From assembly GCF_033958435.1 (NCBI RefSeq), contig NC_134138.1:2740001-2804000 (forward strand): a stretch of DNA of 64,000 nucleotides. The letters run 5' to 3'. Shown one piece after another: positions 1-29,151 of the stretch (position 1 is its first letter; every line of letters starts with the position of its first letter). The notes beneath the pieces were generated by a model. It was not told where the DNA came from. It made no database searches and saw only the letters and a list, made by a program, of their open reading frames with translations. Position numbers and translations under genes: made by a program. This DNA comes from Carettochelys insculpta (taxonomy: Eukaryota; Chordata; Testudines; Carettochelyidae).

Positions 1-439
1 CATGGCTGAAGTCCAGAAAATCCTGGACTGGTGCAGAGGAGGTAGCTGGTTGACACAAGTGCCCAAGAGCCAAACTGTCATTGAAATGACTAAGCAGCAG
101 GTTTAGAAGGGACGCAAGGCACTGCCCAGCTAAGAGCATCAAGATGACTCCAAGGAGGAGTGAGGCATTCAAGGAGGACAGCCTCACGGGAGCTGTGCTA
201 GGCTGTAGCTTCCCCAGACCAGGCGCTCCTGTAGTGCCGGGTACTGGTAGCATTTGCTCATGAGGAGAGGAGCTTTTGTGAGCAAGACCCAGCTGAGGAA
301 ATGGTTCTTTAACCATGTGAGCCTTTAAAGGTGCAACAGGACTGCTTGGGTCCTTTGTCAAGGACAGGTCCTGCAACGGCTATTGGCCAGGAGGGGCAGG
401 GATGGCCTCCCCAGGCTGCTTGCCGAAAGCGAGGCACAG
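1..439. other. Intergenic DNA, nothing recognised
   Basis: No exon, RNA gene or repeat could be recognised. Short ORFs here lack family resemblance or splice context. It lies beyond the DGAT1 polyadenylation signal and before the first CR1 remnant. Confidence 0.5.
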
Positions 440-556
440 GTGCTCGATTATTTTGTTCCGTTCACTCCCTCTGGGGCACTGGCCCTGGGCAGAAGACAGA
501 GCACAGGACTGGATGGGCCTTTGGTCTGAGCTGGGGTGGCCGTTCTTATGTAACTG
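440..556 (+). mobile_element. CR1 LINE 3'-end remnant
   Basis: This stretch resembles the 3' UTR of the better-preserved CR1 copy at 25500-25669. Both share the 'ctctggggcac' block, then 'ggatgg.cctttggtctga', then 'tggcc.ttcttatgt' at the terminus. The copy is old and 5'-truncated, with no coding part left. Confidence 0.65.
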
Positions 557-660
557 CTGGTTCAGTAGTTCCAAACTGGACAGTCTCTCCCTAAAAGACT
601 AAATGGGCATAAATCAGATGTCAAGAACAGTAATGTCCAGAAGCTGGGCGGGGGGGACAC

Positions 661-1146
661 TTCAGTCTGCCTGCACGCTCAGTAGCAGATTTAAGGGTGG
701 CAGTTTTGAAACAAAGAAACTTCAAAAATCAAATGGAGAGAGAAATCTCTGAGCTGCAGTTTATTTGCAAATTTGACTCCATTAGCCATGGATTAAACAG
801 ACTGGGAGTGGCTGGCAGTTTACAAAGGCGGTTTCTCTGCTGAGTGCTCATAGCTCCCCATTAGACTCTGACAAAGGCTCACATCCCCCTCTGATCTGAC
901 TTGTTTTTAACTCTTGATAAGCGCTGTTGGTACTGGGCCATTTCCCCCTTGCTGAATAGATGTTGTCAGCTCTGGCCCTCCCTCTTACTGGGACCTCACT
1001 CTTTAAATACCCCTCTGAACCCACCCCCATGTGATGAAGTGGGTCTTTGCCCACAAAAGCTTATGCTCCAAAATATCTGGTAGCCTATAAGAGGCCACAA
1101 GACTTGTTCTCAAAGCTACAGACTAACGCAGCTCCCTCTGATACTG
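661..1146 (+). mobile_element. Penelope-like (PLE-like) 3' end with ORF C-terminus
   Basis: A degenerate reading frame from about 691 ends at 836-838 with the C-terminal pattern ELQFICKF..ISHGLNR. A non-coding tail follows and ends with the block 'gatgaagtgggtctttgccc', 'gcttatgctccaaaat', 'cctataagaggccac' and 'ctccctctgatac'. The same tail occurs, much better preserved, at 24031-24147, and an equivalent tail and C-terminus occur in the palindrome at 62608-63379. The pattern E..(F/W)I..(F/L).(T/S)...GLN resembles the C-terminus of PLE GIY-YIG endonucleases. The class is an inference; membership in one interspersed family is seen directly. Confidence 0.55.
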
Positions 1147-1504
1147 GTTCAAGTCATCTTAACCCTCGAGGCTGGGTGTGGGGGGGTCTGACACAGGCCT
1201 GGCTGCAGTGCTGGGGAGGAGGAAGTTCAGCCCAGCCAGGAATAGCAGCTGAGTCCAGGGCAGGGTTGAGGCCTCCAGGTGAGTCTCCCATAGTCCCACC
1301 CCTGCCCCTCTCAGGCAGGTGTCCTGGGCATCCACAGCTATGCTGCTGGGGAGAGTGTGAGATCATGTGTAGCTCCCCCAGCTAGAAGGCATTTCTCTGC
1401 AAGGAAGCCAGCTGCCTGCCTGGGACCAGTGGTGCGCAGTTCCCCAAGAGTGAGACACCCCTCACTGCCTCCCTCCCCCAGCTGCACAGAGGCCAGGAGA
1501 CAAG

Positions 1505-2630
1505 CTTGGGAAAAGATGCTTTATTGGGTGGGTTTGGCAGATACAGACCAGAAGTGTTCCCAAGTTGTTTGGAGACAGTGGCAGTAGATTCCTGTAGCCC
1601 TGCAGAGAGGTCCCCCACCCCCCAGGGCAGCACAACTCAGTCTCACACACCTCTCTGTGGAGGGCAATGCAGCCACCTGTGGAGAGTATGGCACTTGGGG
1701 TGCTGGGGACTGACTAGAGGGGCCTCAGAGGAGCCCCAGTGGAACCTGAACCCAGTACAGAAACTGGAAGCCATTGCAGGGTGGCCACAAAAAACAACCC
1801 CCATGACCTCTGGGGAGATTCACACAAGAGCAAGCAGCTCCTGTTTGCTCTTCGCTGAAGCAGCAAGTAGTGGTGCGTACCTGAGGCACCCAGGGCCATC
1901 TGCTGGGGCCCACAGGAGACGCCCTTACAGGAACAATGCCCAGGAGGGCTGCAGGATCAGTGCTGAGGGCAGCCCTTCGAGGGGACAGAAGCCAGAGCAT
2001 CTGAACACAGGACGGAAGGGGGAAAAAAAAAATCTGACTTCACTGAAAGTCCTTTAAAGTGCCTTAAACGTGGCAGCTCCTGGGGCCTGCCTGCCTCTCT
2101 ACACCTGTCAGGGCAGAGGAACCTCCCCAGGAGAGCTCCAGCCTCCTGCCTGGGGGCCCGGCCCCTGCGGCTGGCTGGGGAGCAGGCTGCGGCATGCCAG
2201 GTGGATTGGAGCAGAAGCACATTCCAGAGGCCCTGCTCTGGAGCTGGCTTCTGAGCACGGGCCCTTGAGCAGGCCCTAAGCTCAGCCCCAGACACCCTCT
2301 GGGGCCTGTTGAAGGAACCTGGGAAATGCCCTCTCAGGAATCTGACCCTGAGCACCAACGCCAGCCTCAGGAGAGAAGGGGCGAGCGCCCTTCCCCCTCT
2401 CTGGAGGATATTGCATTGATCCAACATTCAATTCACAAAAAATCATCAGCCCATTGATTAGACACACGTGGAGAAGACAAGGCAGCGCCCTAAGACAGTG
2501 ACAGCTCCGCACACGCTGGTGAGAACAGTCAGGAGCAAAGGCTCTTAGTGAGCAGCAGGAGGTGGGGGCTCTTTCCCCAGCCAGGCTTCTCGCTGGCCTC
2601 CAGGAAGGACGAAGAGGGAGCCCTTGTACG
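1505..2630 (-). other. DGAT1: DGAT1 3' UTR (inferred)
   Basis: This is the stretch between the DGAT1 stop codon and the first AATAAA on the minus strand downstream of it. No other AATAAA was seen in between. The extent depends on that signal being the one used; RNA data would settle it. Confidence 0.55.
1520..1525 (-). terminator. DGAT1: DGAT1 polyadenylation signal AATAAA
   Basis: The plus strand reads tttatt, so the minus strand has AATAAA about 1.1 kb after the DGAT1 stop codon. It is the first canonical signal found downstream of the coding region. Cleavage would be expected around 1500-1510. Confidence 0.6.
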
Positions 2631-22344
<19,714 letters not shown>

Positions 22345-22560
22345 GGCCAACTCCGCGGCAGCCCCGTGCGCCCCGGACTGCGTGTGCACGCCGCACCCCT
22401 CCAGCCTGCCCCGCTGAGCCGCACCTGCCGGCTTCCGTACCCGCCCCGCGGCACGGCGGGATATGTAGTCCCCGCCGCCCCCCAGCGAGGCTGCCGCCGC
22501 GGGGCGTGCTGGGAGATGTAGTCCGCGCGCAGGGCACGCCGGGAGTTGTAGTGTGGTATG
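22345..22560 (-). promoter_or_regulatory. DGAT1: DGAT1 CpG-island promoter with three ZNF143/THAP11-type sites
   Basis: The sequence just upstream of the DGAT1 ATG is very CpG-rich and has no TATA box. Three copies of a GGGA(T/G)(A/T)TGTAGT-like element lie in the same orientation at 22457-22469, 22508-22522 and 22538-22552. This is the reverse complement of ACTACAA.TCCC, the element bound by ZNF143/THAP11 in many housekeeping promoters. The transcription start was not located. Confidence 0.7.
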
Positions 22561-22954
22561 GGGGGGTGGGGAGCAGTGATGGCTGGTGGGAGCTGGGTGT
22601 GTCTTAGCCCCTCCCCCGCTGAGTCTGTGCACGCCCCCGCCCGCCCGCCGGTGCCACCCCATGCCAAGGGTCCCAGGGGTCTCCGGCCAGTCCGTGGGGC
22701 TGGGAGAGACCCGGGACACCCCACAGCTCCAGGGGCAGGGACAGCCATGGGGCTGCAGAGCCCAGCCACCCACCACCTCTGCCCGCACTGAGCCCTACGC
22801 AGCCCTGGCTGGGCTTTGCCCTCCAGTGACGGGCACCCCTGGGCTGCTGGGATCCCTGTTACCCAGCTCGGCTCCCCAGCCAGCTCCCCACAACTCTGCC
22901 CCCCCAGCTGCCAGCTCAGCCGGCCACTTCCAGTCCCCTCATCCCTGGCCACAG

Positions 22955-23093
22955 TGAGCGACTCCTCCCCATGGCAAGTGACTGGTCTCCATGGCGAGCG
23001 ACTGGTCCCTATGGCAAGTGACTGGTCTCCATGATGACTGACTGGTCTCCACGGCCAGTGGCTGGTCTCCATGATGAGCGACTGGTCTCCACC
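22955..23093. repeat. 20-bp minisatellite, about 6 copies
   Basis: Degenerate tandem copies of a unit like 'gactggtctccatggcgagc', differing mainly in the last six bases. It lies just upstream of the DGAT1 promoter. No coding signal. Confidence 0.85.
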
Positions 23094-23942
23094 TTCCAAG
23101 CACCCTGACTCATTTGAAGACTCATCGGGTTCTCCTCAGCCGCCCTTTCTTCAGAACTAAGCAGTCCCAGGTTTTGAACCTTTCCCTGCAGATCAGGGTT
23201 TCTAACCCAAACAGGATCTGCCAGGGAGCAGCTCTGCCTCTCAACTCGGAAGTAGCAGGACTTGTGAGTGGCACACACCTGCGAGGGCTGTGTTTGTTTG
23301 TTTGCTGTTCTCTGTGCATGGACTTCTGGCTGGGCCCTACACCCTGACTAAGCCTTGGAGCTTTGATCAGCCCAGTGGTCTGAAGTCTCTGAGTCGCCAA
23401 TCACTTCCTCGCAGCGAGGAGTGGAGCTGAGCTGAAATAAGCAAGGAAGAGTTGGTGCAAAGTGTTTGCCAGGTAAATTTGAGAGCTACAGAGAGGCGTT
23501 TTGCAGCGAGTGGAAGGGGCTCAGAACTACATGAGGTATCAAGATGGCCAGTAAAAGAACAGCGGTGGTTACCTGCAATGCAAGGCCCAAGTTCTTTTCC
23601 CTATCTCAAACCAGAAGGGATTTTCTGTGCATGGGGTGGACACCGGTGGCTGAGCAGGGGACAGACTCTGGGACTGAAGAAGTACCCTGACACTATTGTA
23701 AGAAACCAAGAAACTGAAGAGTTCTGAGACTCCCAGGTTCAGGAAACGTCAGTTCCCCAGTTTCAAGGAAGAATAGAGCTGACCGCAAACAAACTGATGA
23801 AACAGAGTCACGGAGGAGGCCTGGTAGTGCGTAACCATCATAGGCAAGAGGCCACCACACCATTCTGCACTGGTGGGGACCAACGAGGATAGTTAAACCG
23901 TGGCCCACAGAGAGAAGCGGGAGGAATTTCACACAAGTAAGG
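23094..23942. other. Intergenic DNA, unclassified
   Basis: No exon or clear repeat was recognised. Short ORFs on both strands lack any family motif. Confidence 0.4.
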
Positions 23943-24147
23943 AACAAGAAGTCTTGTGGCACCTTATAGACTAACAGAGATTTTGGAGCATAAGCTTTCG
24001 TGGGCAAAGACCCACTTCACCAGATGCAACTGACGAAGCGGGTCTTTGCCCACGAAAGCTCATGCTCCAAAATCTCTGTTAGTCTATAAGGTGCCACAGG
24101 ACTTCTTGTTCTCGACGCTACAGACTCACATGGCTCCTCTCTGATAC
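23943..24147 (+). mobile_element. PLE-like snapback element with 76-bp inverted arms
   Basis: The left arm (23943-24018) is the near-perfect reverse complement of the right arm (24035-24110) with a 16-bp spacer. The right arm continues into the terminal block 'agactcacatggctcctctc', absent from the left arm. This is the layout expected when a 5'-truncated retrotransposon copy is inserted with its 5' part inverted. The tail matches the copy at 1030-1146. Confidence 0.7.
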
Positions 24148-24977
24148 TTGTCACACAGCTAGAGGTTTCCGATCAATACCAGGTCCTCTGTGTGGGCACA
24201 ATGGAAGATATCTCTCAGGGTTCAGCAACTGCAAGGGAATGGAGAGAGGTACAAGATGTACAGATGGCAGCTCAGCCCAACCTGTAAGAAAATCTTATCT
24301 TTGCCCATCCCAGGAAGGCAGAAGATCCTTGTTGGAGAAAGGGATCACCCGGTTGCCTGGGTTACAAAGATCAGGGAGGGCCATTGCCTACCTCTGCGAA
24401 GTCATCACACCCAAACGCTCCTCACCACCGTGCACTGGTGTTGTGCCAAGGGAAACTGAGGCACCCACCTCGGGTTACTCAGGACAGTAGGAAACACATG
24501 CTGCCTAACCAGGGGACTAAATTCCTCCCCCTGCCCACTTTGTCACACTCACTAACTAGGTAAATGCCATAGGGCGGAGGCGAGGGGCTTTGTGGAACAC
24601 TGGCTCACTGTCAGTGGGGGGAGGAGGCCGTGGAGGTTGGATGGCCTCCCGCTCAGCAGACTGGGGACCAACCTCCTCCGGAACAGGCTGGCAGGAGGGG
24701 GTGTTAAGCCAGCGAGGAACTGAGCACTCAGCACACTGCCGAGATGCAAAGGACGGAGTCTGTCCAGGAGCCAGAGGGCATGAAGAGAGGAAGTTCCTGT
24801 CTTGCCTCCAGGCCAGTGCCAGGAGTTGGGGTAACCCAGAAAGGGCACTGGCATTGCTCACGGACAGGGCTCTGGGGCGGTCCTGGGTTCCGTGGCCTCT
24901 GCAGCCGCTCTGTAGCTGGGTGCTCTGGTGACCCCACAGGCCAGCTACTGGAGCTGCCCCAGGGCCAGTCACACAAT
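24148..24977. other. Intergenic DNA, unclassified
   Basis: The stretch from 24148 to 24550 has the texture of an old LTR or other interspersed repeat, but no terminal repeats or target duplication could be matched. Nothing else was recognised before the CR1 copy at 24978. Confidence 0.35.
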
Positions 24978-25669
24978 AAGACAAAAGATATCATACTTCC
25001 CCTATATAAAACTATGGTACGCCCACATCTCGAGTACTGCGTGCAGATGTGGTCTCCTCACCTCAAAAAAGATATATTGGCATTAGAAAAGGTTCAGAAA
25101 AGGGCGACTAAGATGATTAGGGGCTTGGAAAGGGTCCCATATGGGGAGAGGCTAGAGAGACTGGGACTTTTCAGTTTGGAAAAGAGGCGATTGAGGGGCG
25201 ATATGATAGAGGTATATAAAATCATGAATGGTGTGGAGAAAGTGAATATAGAAAAATTATTTACCTTTTCCCATAATACAAGAACTAGGGGACACCAAAT
25301 GAAATTGATGGGTAGTAGGTTCAAAACTAATAAAAGGAAATTTTTCTTCACACAGCGCACAGTCAACCTGTGGAACTCCTTGCCCGAGGAGGCTGTGAAG
25401 GCCAGGACTCTATTAGGGTTTAAAAAAGAGCTTGATAAATTTTTGCAGGTTAGGTCCATAAATGGCTATTAGCCAGGGATAAAGTATGGTGCCCCAGCCT
25501 TCAGAACAAGGGCAGGAGATGGATGGCAGGAGATAAATCACTTGATCATTGTCTTCTGTTCTCCTTCTCTGGGGCACCTGGCATTGGCCACCGTCGGCAG
25601 ATGGGATGCTGGGCTGGATGGACCTTTGGTCTGACCCAGTATGGCCATTCTTATGTTCTTATGTTCTTA
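24978..25669 (+). mobile_element. CR1 LINE, 5'-truncated, intact 3' end
   Basis: The copy begins inside ORF2 and keeps an uninterrupted frame to 25472. That frame encodes the C-terminal part of the reverse-transcriptase ORF, with [42 protein letters not shown] and [11 protein letters not shown]. The 3' UTR ends in the octamer tail 'atgttcttatgttctta' (25653-25669). An intact frame and little decay suggest a fairly young insertion. It lies in the intergenic region and cannot be autonomous because the endonuclease and most of the RT are missing. Confidence 0.92.
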
Positions 25670-26525
25670 CACTGGCCACTATTCAGGCAGCCCTAAGGTG
25701 TTGGCCCTGGGACCCTCCTGAACAGGCCCAGCCACAGGGCAAGGCGAGCCAGGAGGTTGCCTTGGGCCCCACACTCCAATTAACTACAGCACCCACCTGC
25801 CGGACCCCACTGGTCTGGCTCTGCTCCTGACCACCAGCTAGTGTGGCTGGCCCCCAGGACTGCCTGGGCAGACTGGAGCAGCTGCTGCTCAGTGGCCTCC
25901 AGCTGTGATACCAGGGACTCCTGGAACTGACAATAAGTTGCCCCAGGGAAGGTGAGAGCGGCTGCTGCTTGGTGACGCTAGACAGCTGCAGTCACTGACC
26001 CTGGGACCCTGCCCTCGACAGACAGTGCCCCTCGCCAGGGTCTCCTGGCCTGGCTCCCCTTCCAAGCAGCAGGAAGAGGGAGGGAGAGCTCAGTGAGCTG
26101 GGCATTGGCCTGCTAACCCAGGGTTGGGAGTCCTTGAAGGGCCATTTAGGGATCTGGGACAAATAGATTAAAAAAAAAAGGGCTGGTGCTTGGTCCTGCC
26201 AAGAGGGCAGGGGACTAGGCTCCATGACCTCCCCAGGTCCCTTCCAGCTTTAAGAGATGTGTATCAGGGACTCCCCTGTTACCATTCAGTCAGGGGTATA
26301 ACAACGTTGCACAACTCATGCACTGGTCACAGGCCAGGAAACTGTGTTGCCTGTGACCTGTCCATGGACTAACTCGGAGACTTCCTCACGGATGAGCATC
26401 ACGCTGGTGGAGCTGGTGATACCGAAACTCGGTGGGCTGGTTCCAGCGGTGGGAATGCTAACCTCAGTAGTCAAACCTATGTAGGAAGGGTGGAGAGGGA
26501 CAAGGAGAGGGGGACTAGCACACGT
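25670..26525. other. Intergenic DNA, unclassified
   Basis: Moderate-GC sequence with no recognised exon or transposon. Confidence 0.4.
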
Positions 26526-28010
26526 GTTAAATTGGTGTAACCCTTCTGCCAGGAGAAGTCAGCAGCAACCAGGGCCAGGTTCCACAACTAGGGGCTCCTT
26601 TTCATCCATCTCACTTAGAACCAGCTCCAGCCCCCACCTCGTAGCCTGGGAAATGTGCACCCCCGGGCGCCCCGGAGAGGCGCTGCTTCCCCACTCGCAC
26701 GCACAGAGTCTGAGTGTAGAAAAGAAACTTTTAATGAAAGAGGCAGAGAAATCACATGGCAATAGCTTGGGAAAATCCCACACGCAGAGTTCATAACCAA
26801 CCCTCAAGTAACTGTCCCAGCTCAGATGGATTGAGCAGTGTCCTTTGCCTCTCAGGCTCACCAGTCCAGTACTGTAAGGATCCAGTCCACACACCCAAAC
26901 TTTCTCTGCGCCCCACCTCAAATGCCCCACTTACAACTCTGTCCAGTCTGTGCAGGCCCTGACACATCACCCTGATGCACCCCTCATTGAGCCTGAGGCA
27001 ATGCCACCTTTGTGCTGGTCTAGCGTTCCACTTGCTCCTACCAGCTGCCCCACCAGCTGCCAGGTGGTCGCTCCTGCCAGCTGTCCTACTGGCCGCCTGC
27101 TGCTTCTCCTACCAGCTGCCTGCCGGTCACTCTTGCCAGCCGCCCGTCCGATGTCTTGTGGGTTTTGCTGTAGACAAAACCCTTTGATTCCAGCTCTCTG
27201 TGGAGTCAGCTACCAGTGATTTCAGCTCATAGTGGCTTCAGCTTTGGGCCTATCCACAGCATCTCAGTATCCACCAAGGTGGGTTCTCAGAAAATAATTA
27301 TAGACCCAGCTTTATATTTATCTTTGAACAGTGGGCAGGGAGAAATAGTCAAACCAGTCTTGCAGCTGTATGTCCAAAAGGCTCCCAGCCAGCTGGTTCA
27401 ACCTCTATCCTTCCCCACTTCAACCTCACAATGCTTAGCCGGAGGGAGCCCTGTGCGATCCGTATCTTAAACAGCAGTGATAACTGCCCTGTACCCCCAC
27501 GACAACTTCAAACATTGCTGAGACTCCACAATTCTTACACTGGGTGATAGCCTAAACTGTGACTTTACAACATGTTGTTTACAATAGATGAAAGGTCATT
27601 GCTTCACCTGCTACCCATCAAGCTTTGTTTACAAGGTATTACATGTGCACATGCAAATGATCTCTAAAGGACATTCCCCAAATCCTTCAGCAGTATTGAG
27701 CTCCTGCTGACATGTTCCTTACATTGCAATACCCATTTCTGTCTCACCGGCTGTTTGAGAGGAAATGACCTGGAATACCTATGGACCAGTGACCTGACAG
27801 CTCAAGCAACATTTGTGGTACTACTTGTGTCAGCTACAGGGCACCAATCCCCTCAGGGACAGGCTGAGTGCCTCCTTGTGAGCCCATCTGTGGGTCTGTT
27901 TGGGTGACGTGTGTGTGCTGGTATCAGGCCGCCAGCAGGAAAGCACCCGTGGGTGACAATTTAACTCAAAATGTCTTGCAACCCACCTGAGGGAGTTCTA
28001 CGTTACACTT
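26526..28010 (-). mobile_element. Possible LTR (antisense), unproven
   Basis: A stretch bounded by tgttaaa... and ...gctaaca. On the minus strand it holds a TATA-like ATAAATATAA near 27311-27320 and an ATTAAA near 26731, the order expected for U3-R-U5. No matching target duplication was found and the span is long for a single LTR, so this remains a guess from composition and signals. Confidence 0.3.
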
Positions 28011-28229
28011 GTGCTAACAAAAGAGGAGGAACTCTTCACTCCACTACAGCTTCAGGCTATTGGAACAGCCAACTGCCGGAGCAGTTGTCCACTTAGCCTA
28101 GTGTCCTGGCTGCTGCCAGTGGATGCTGCCAGCCGCTTCCAAGGGAATGAAGGGAACAAGGCAATTTATCCAGTGATCCCTCCATCCAGTCACCCAGTCC
28201 TGGTGTCTGGCAGTCAGATCTAGAGACCC

Positions 28230-28960
28230 CGGAGCGTCGGGCTGTTCCCTGACCACCTTGACTGGAACAGAAGTCAGGCTTACAGGCCTGTAATTGCCGG
28301 GATTGCCTTTGGATCCTGTTTTAGAACTCGGAGCTACCCTGGTTGCCCTCTCGTCACCGGGTGCAGAGAGGGACTTAAAGGAGGGGGCCCAGGACACAGC
28401 AACTAGTTCTGCAATTTCACACTGGAGTTCTTTCTGACCCCGTGGGTGGTGTCACCTGGTCCCAGTGACTTATTTCAGTTTGTTCCAAAACCCCCTCTAA
28501 TGACACCTCCGTCTGGGGCAGTTCTCAGATTTGTCACCCCCAAAGAGAGGCCCAGGTGGGGGAATCTCCTGCACATCCTCACTGTGAAGACTGATGCAAC
28601 CAATTCATTTAGTTCCTCCACAATGGCCTGGTCCCCCTTGAGTGCTCCTTGAGCGTCTCGACTGCTCAGGGCCCCTACTGCTTGTTCGCAGACTTCCTGC
28701 TTCTGATGGACGTAAAATCACGTCTCGTTCCTGTCTGAGTCTCACTAGCTCTCCTTCACTTTCCTTTTTGGCCTTCCTGGTTATAATTGTCCATTTCACT
28801 TGCCAGTGTTTTGGCTCCTTTCTATATTCCTCACTAGGATTTAAATCCTACTTTATAAGGGCTGCCTCTTTGCCATACACAGCTTCGTTTGCTCAGCTGC
28901 CTTGTCACAGGAGCCCTTTTTTGGGTCTCTTACTGTGTTTATTAATTTGGGCTGCACATT
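28230..28960 (-). mobile_element. Degenerate CR1/L3-type LINE reverse-transcriptase fragment (antisense)
   Basis: On the minus strand a broken frame reads SVFTVK followed downstream by FGTN, then KTGSKGNPGNYRPVSLTSVP, the hallmark upstream of the RT fingers in CR1-group LINEs. Stop codons and frameshifts are frequent. The preceding minus-strand frame (28799-28605) is lysine/arginine-rich as in the EN-RT linker. It is old and inactive. Confidence 0.65.
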
Positions 28961-29013
28961 TCAGTTGAGCCACTGGGCTGCTGTGATGTTTTTCTGACCT
29001 GCAGCTGTTACAT

Positions 29014-29026
29014 TTAATTATATTAT
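29014..29026. repeat. Target-site duplication, left copy
   Basis: The 13-mer ttaattatattat is repeated exactly at 29139-29151 and flanks the snapback element. Confidence 0.85.
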
Positions 29027-29138
29027 CAAAACAAAAAGCAGTCAAGTAGCACTTTAAAGACTAGCTAAATAGTCTTTAAAGTGCTACTTGACTGCTTTTT
29101 GTTTTGATAGTGTATAGACTAGCACGGCTTCCTCTCTG
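29027..29138 (+). mobile_element. 112-bp PLE-like snapback element, perfect 37-bp arms
   Basis: The left arm 29027-29063 and right arm 29070-29106 are exact reverse complements around a 6-bp loop. The right arm continues into 'tagactagcacggcttcctc', the family terminus. Its sequence matches the end of the 772-bp element at 62608-63379. Exact 13-bp direct repeats flank it, so it was inserted by target-primed retrotransposition, not by a cut-and-paste transposase. Confidence 0.85.
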
Positions 29139-29151
29139 TTAATTATATTAT
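29139..29151. repeat. Target-site duplication, right copy
   Basis: Exact repeat of 29014-29026. Confidence 0.85.
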
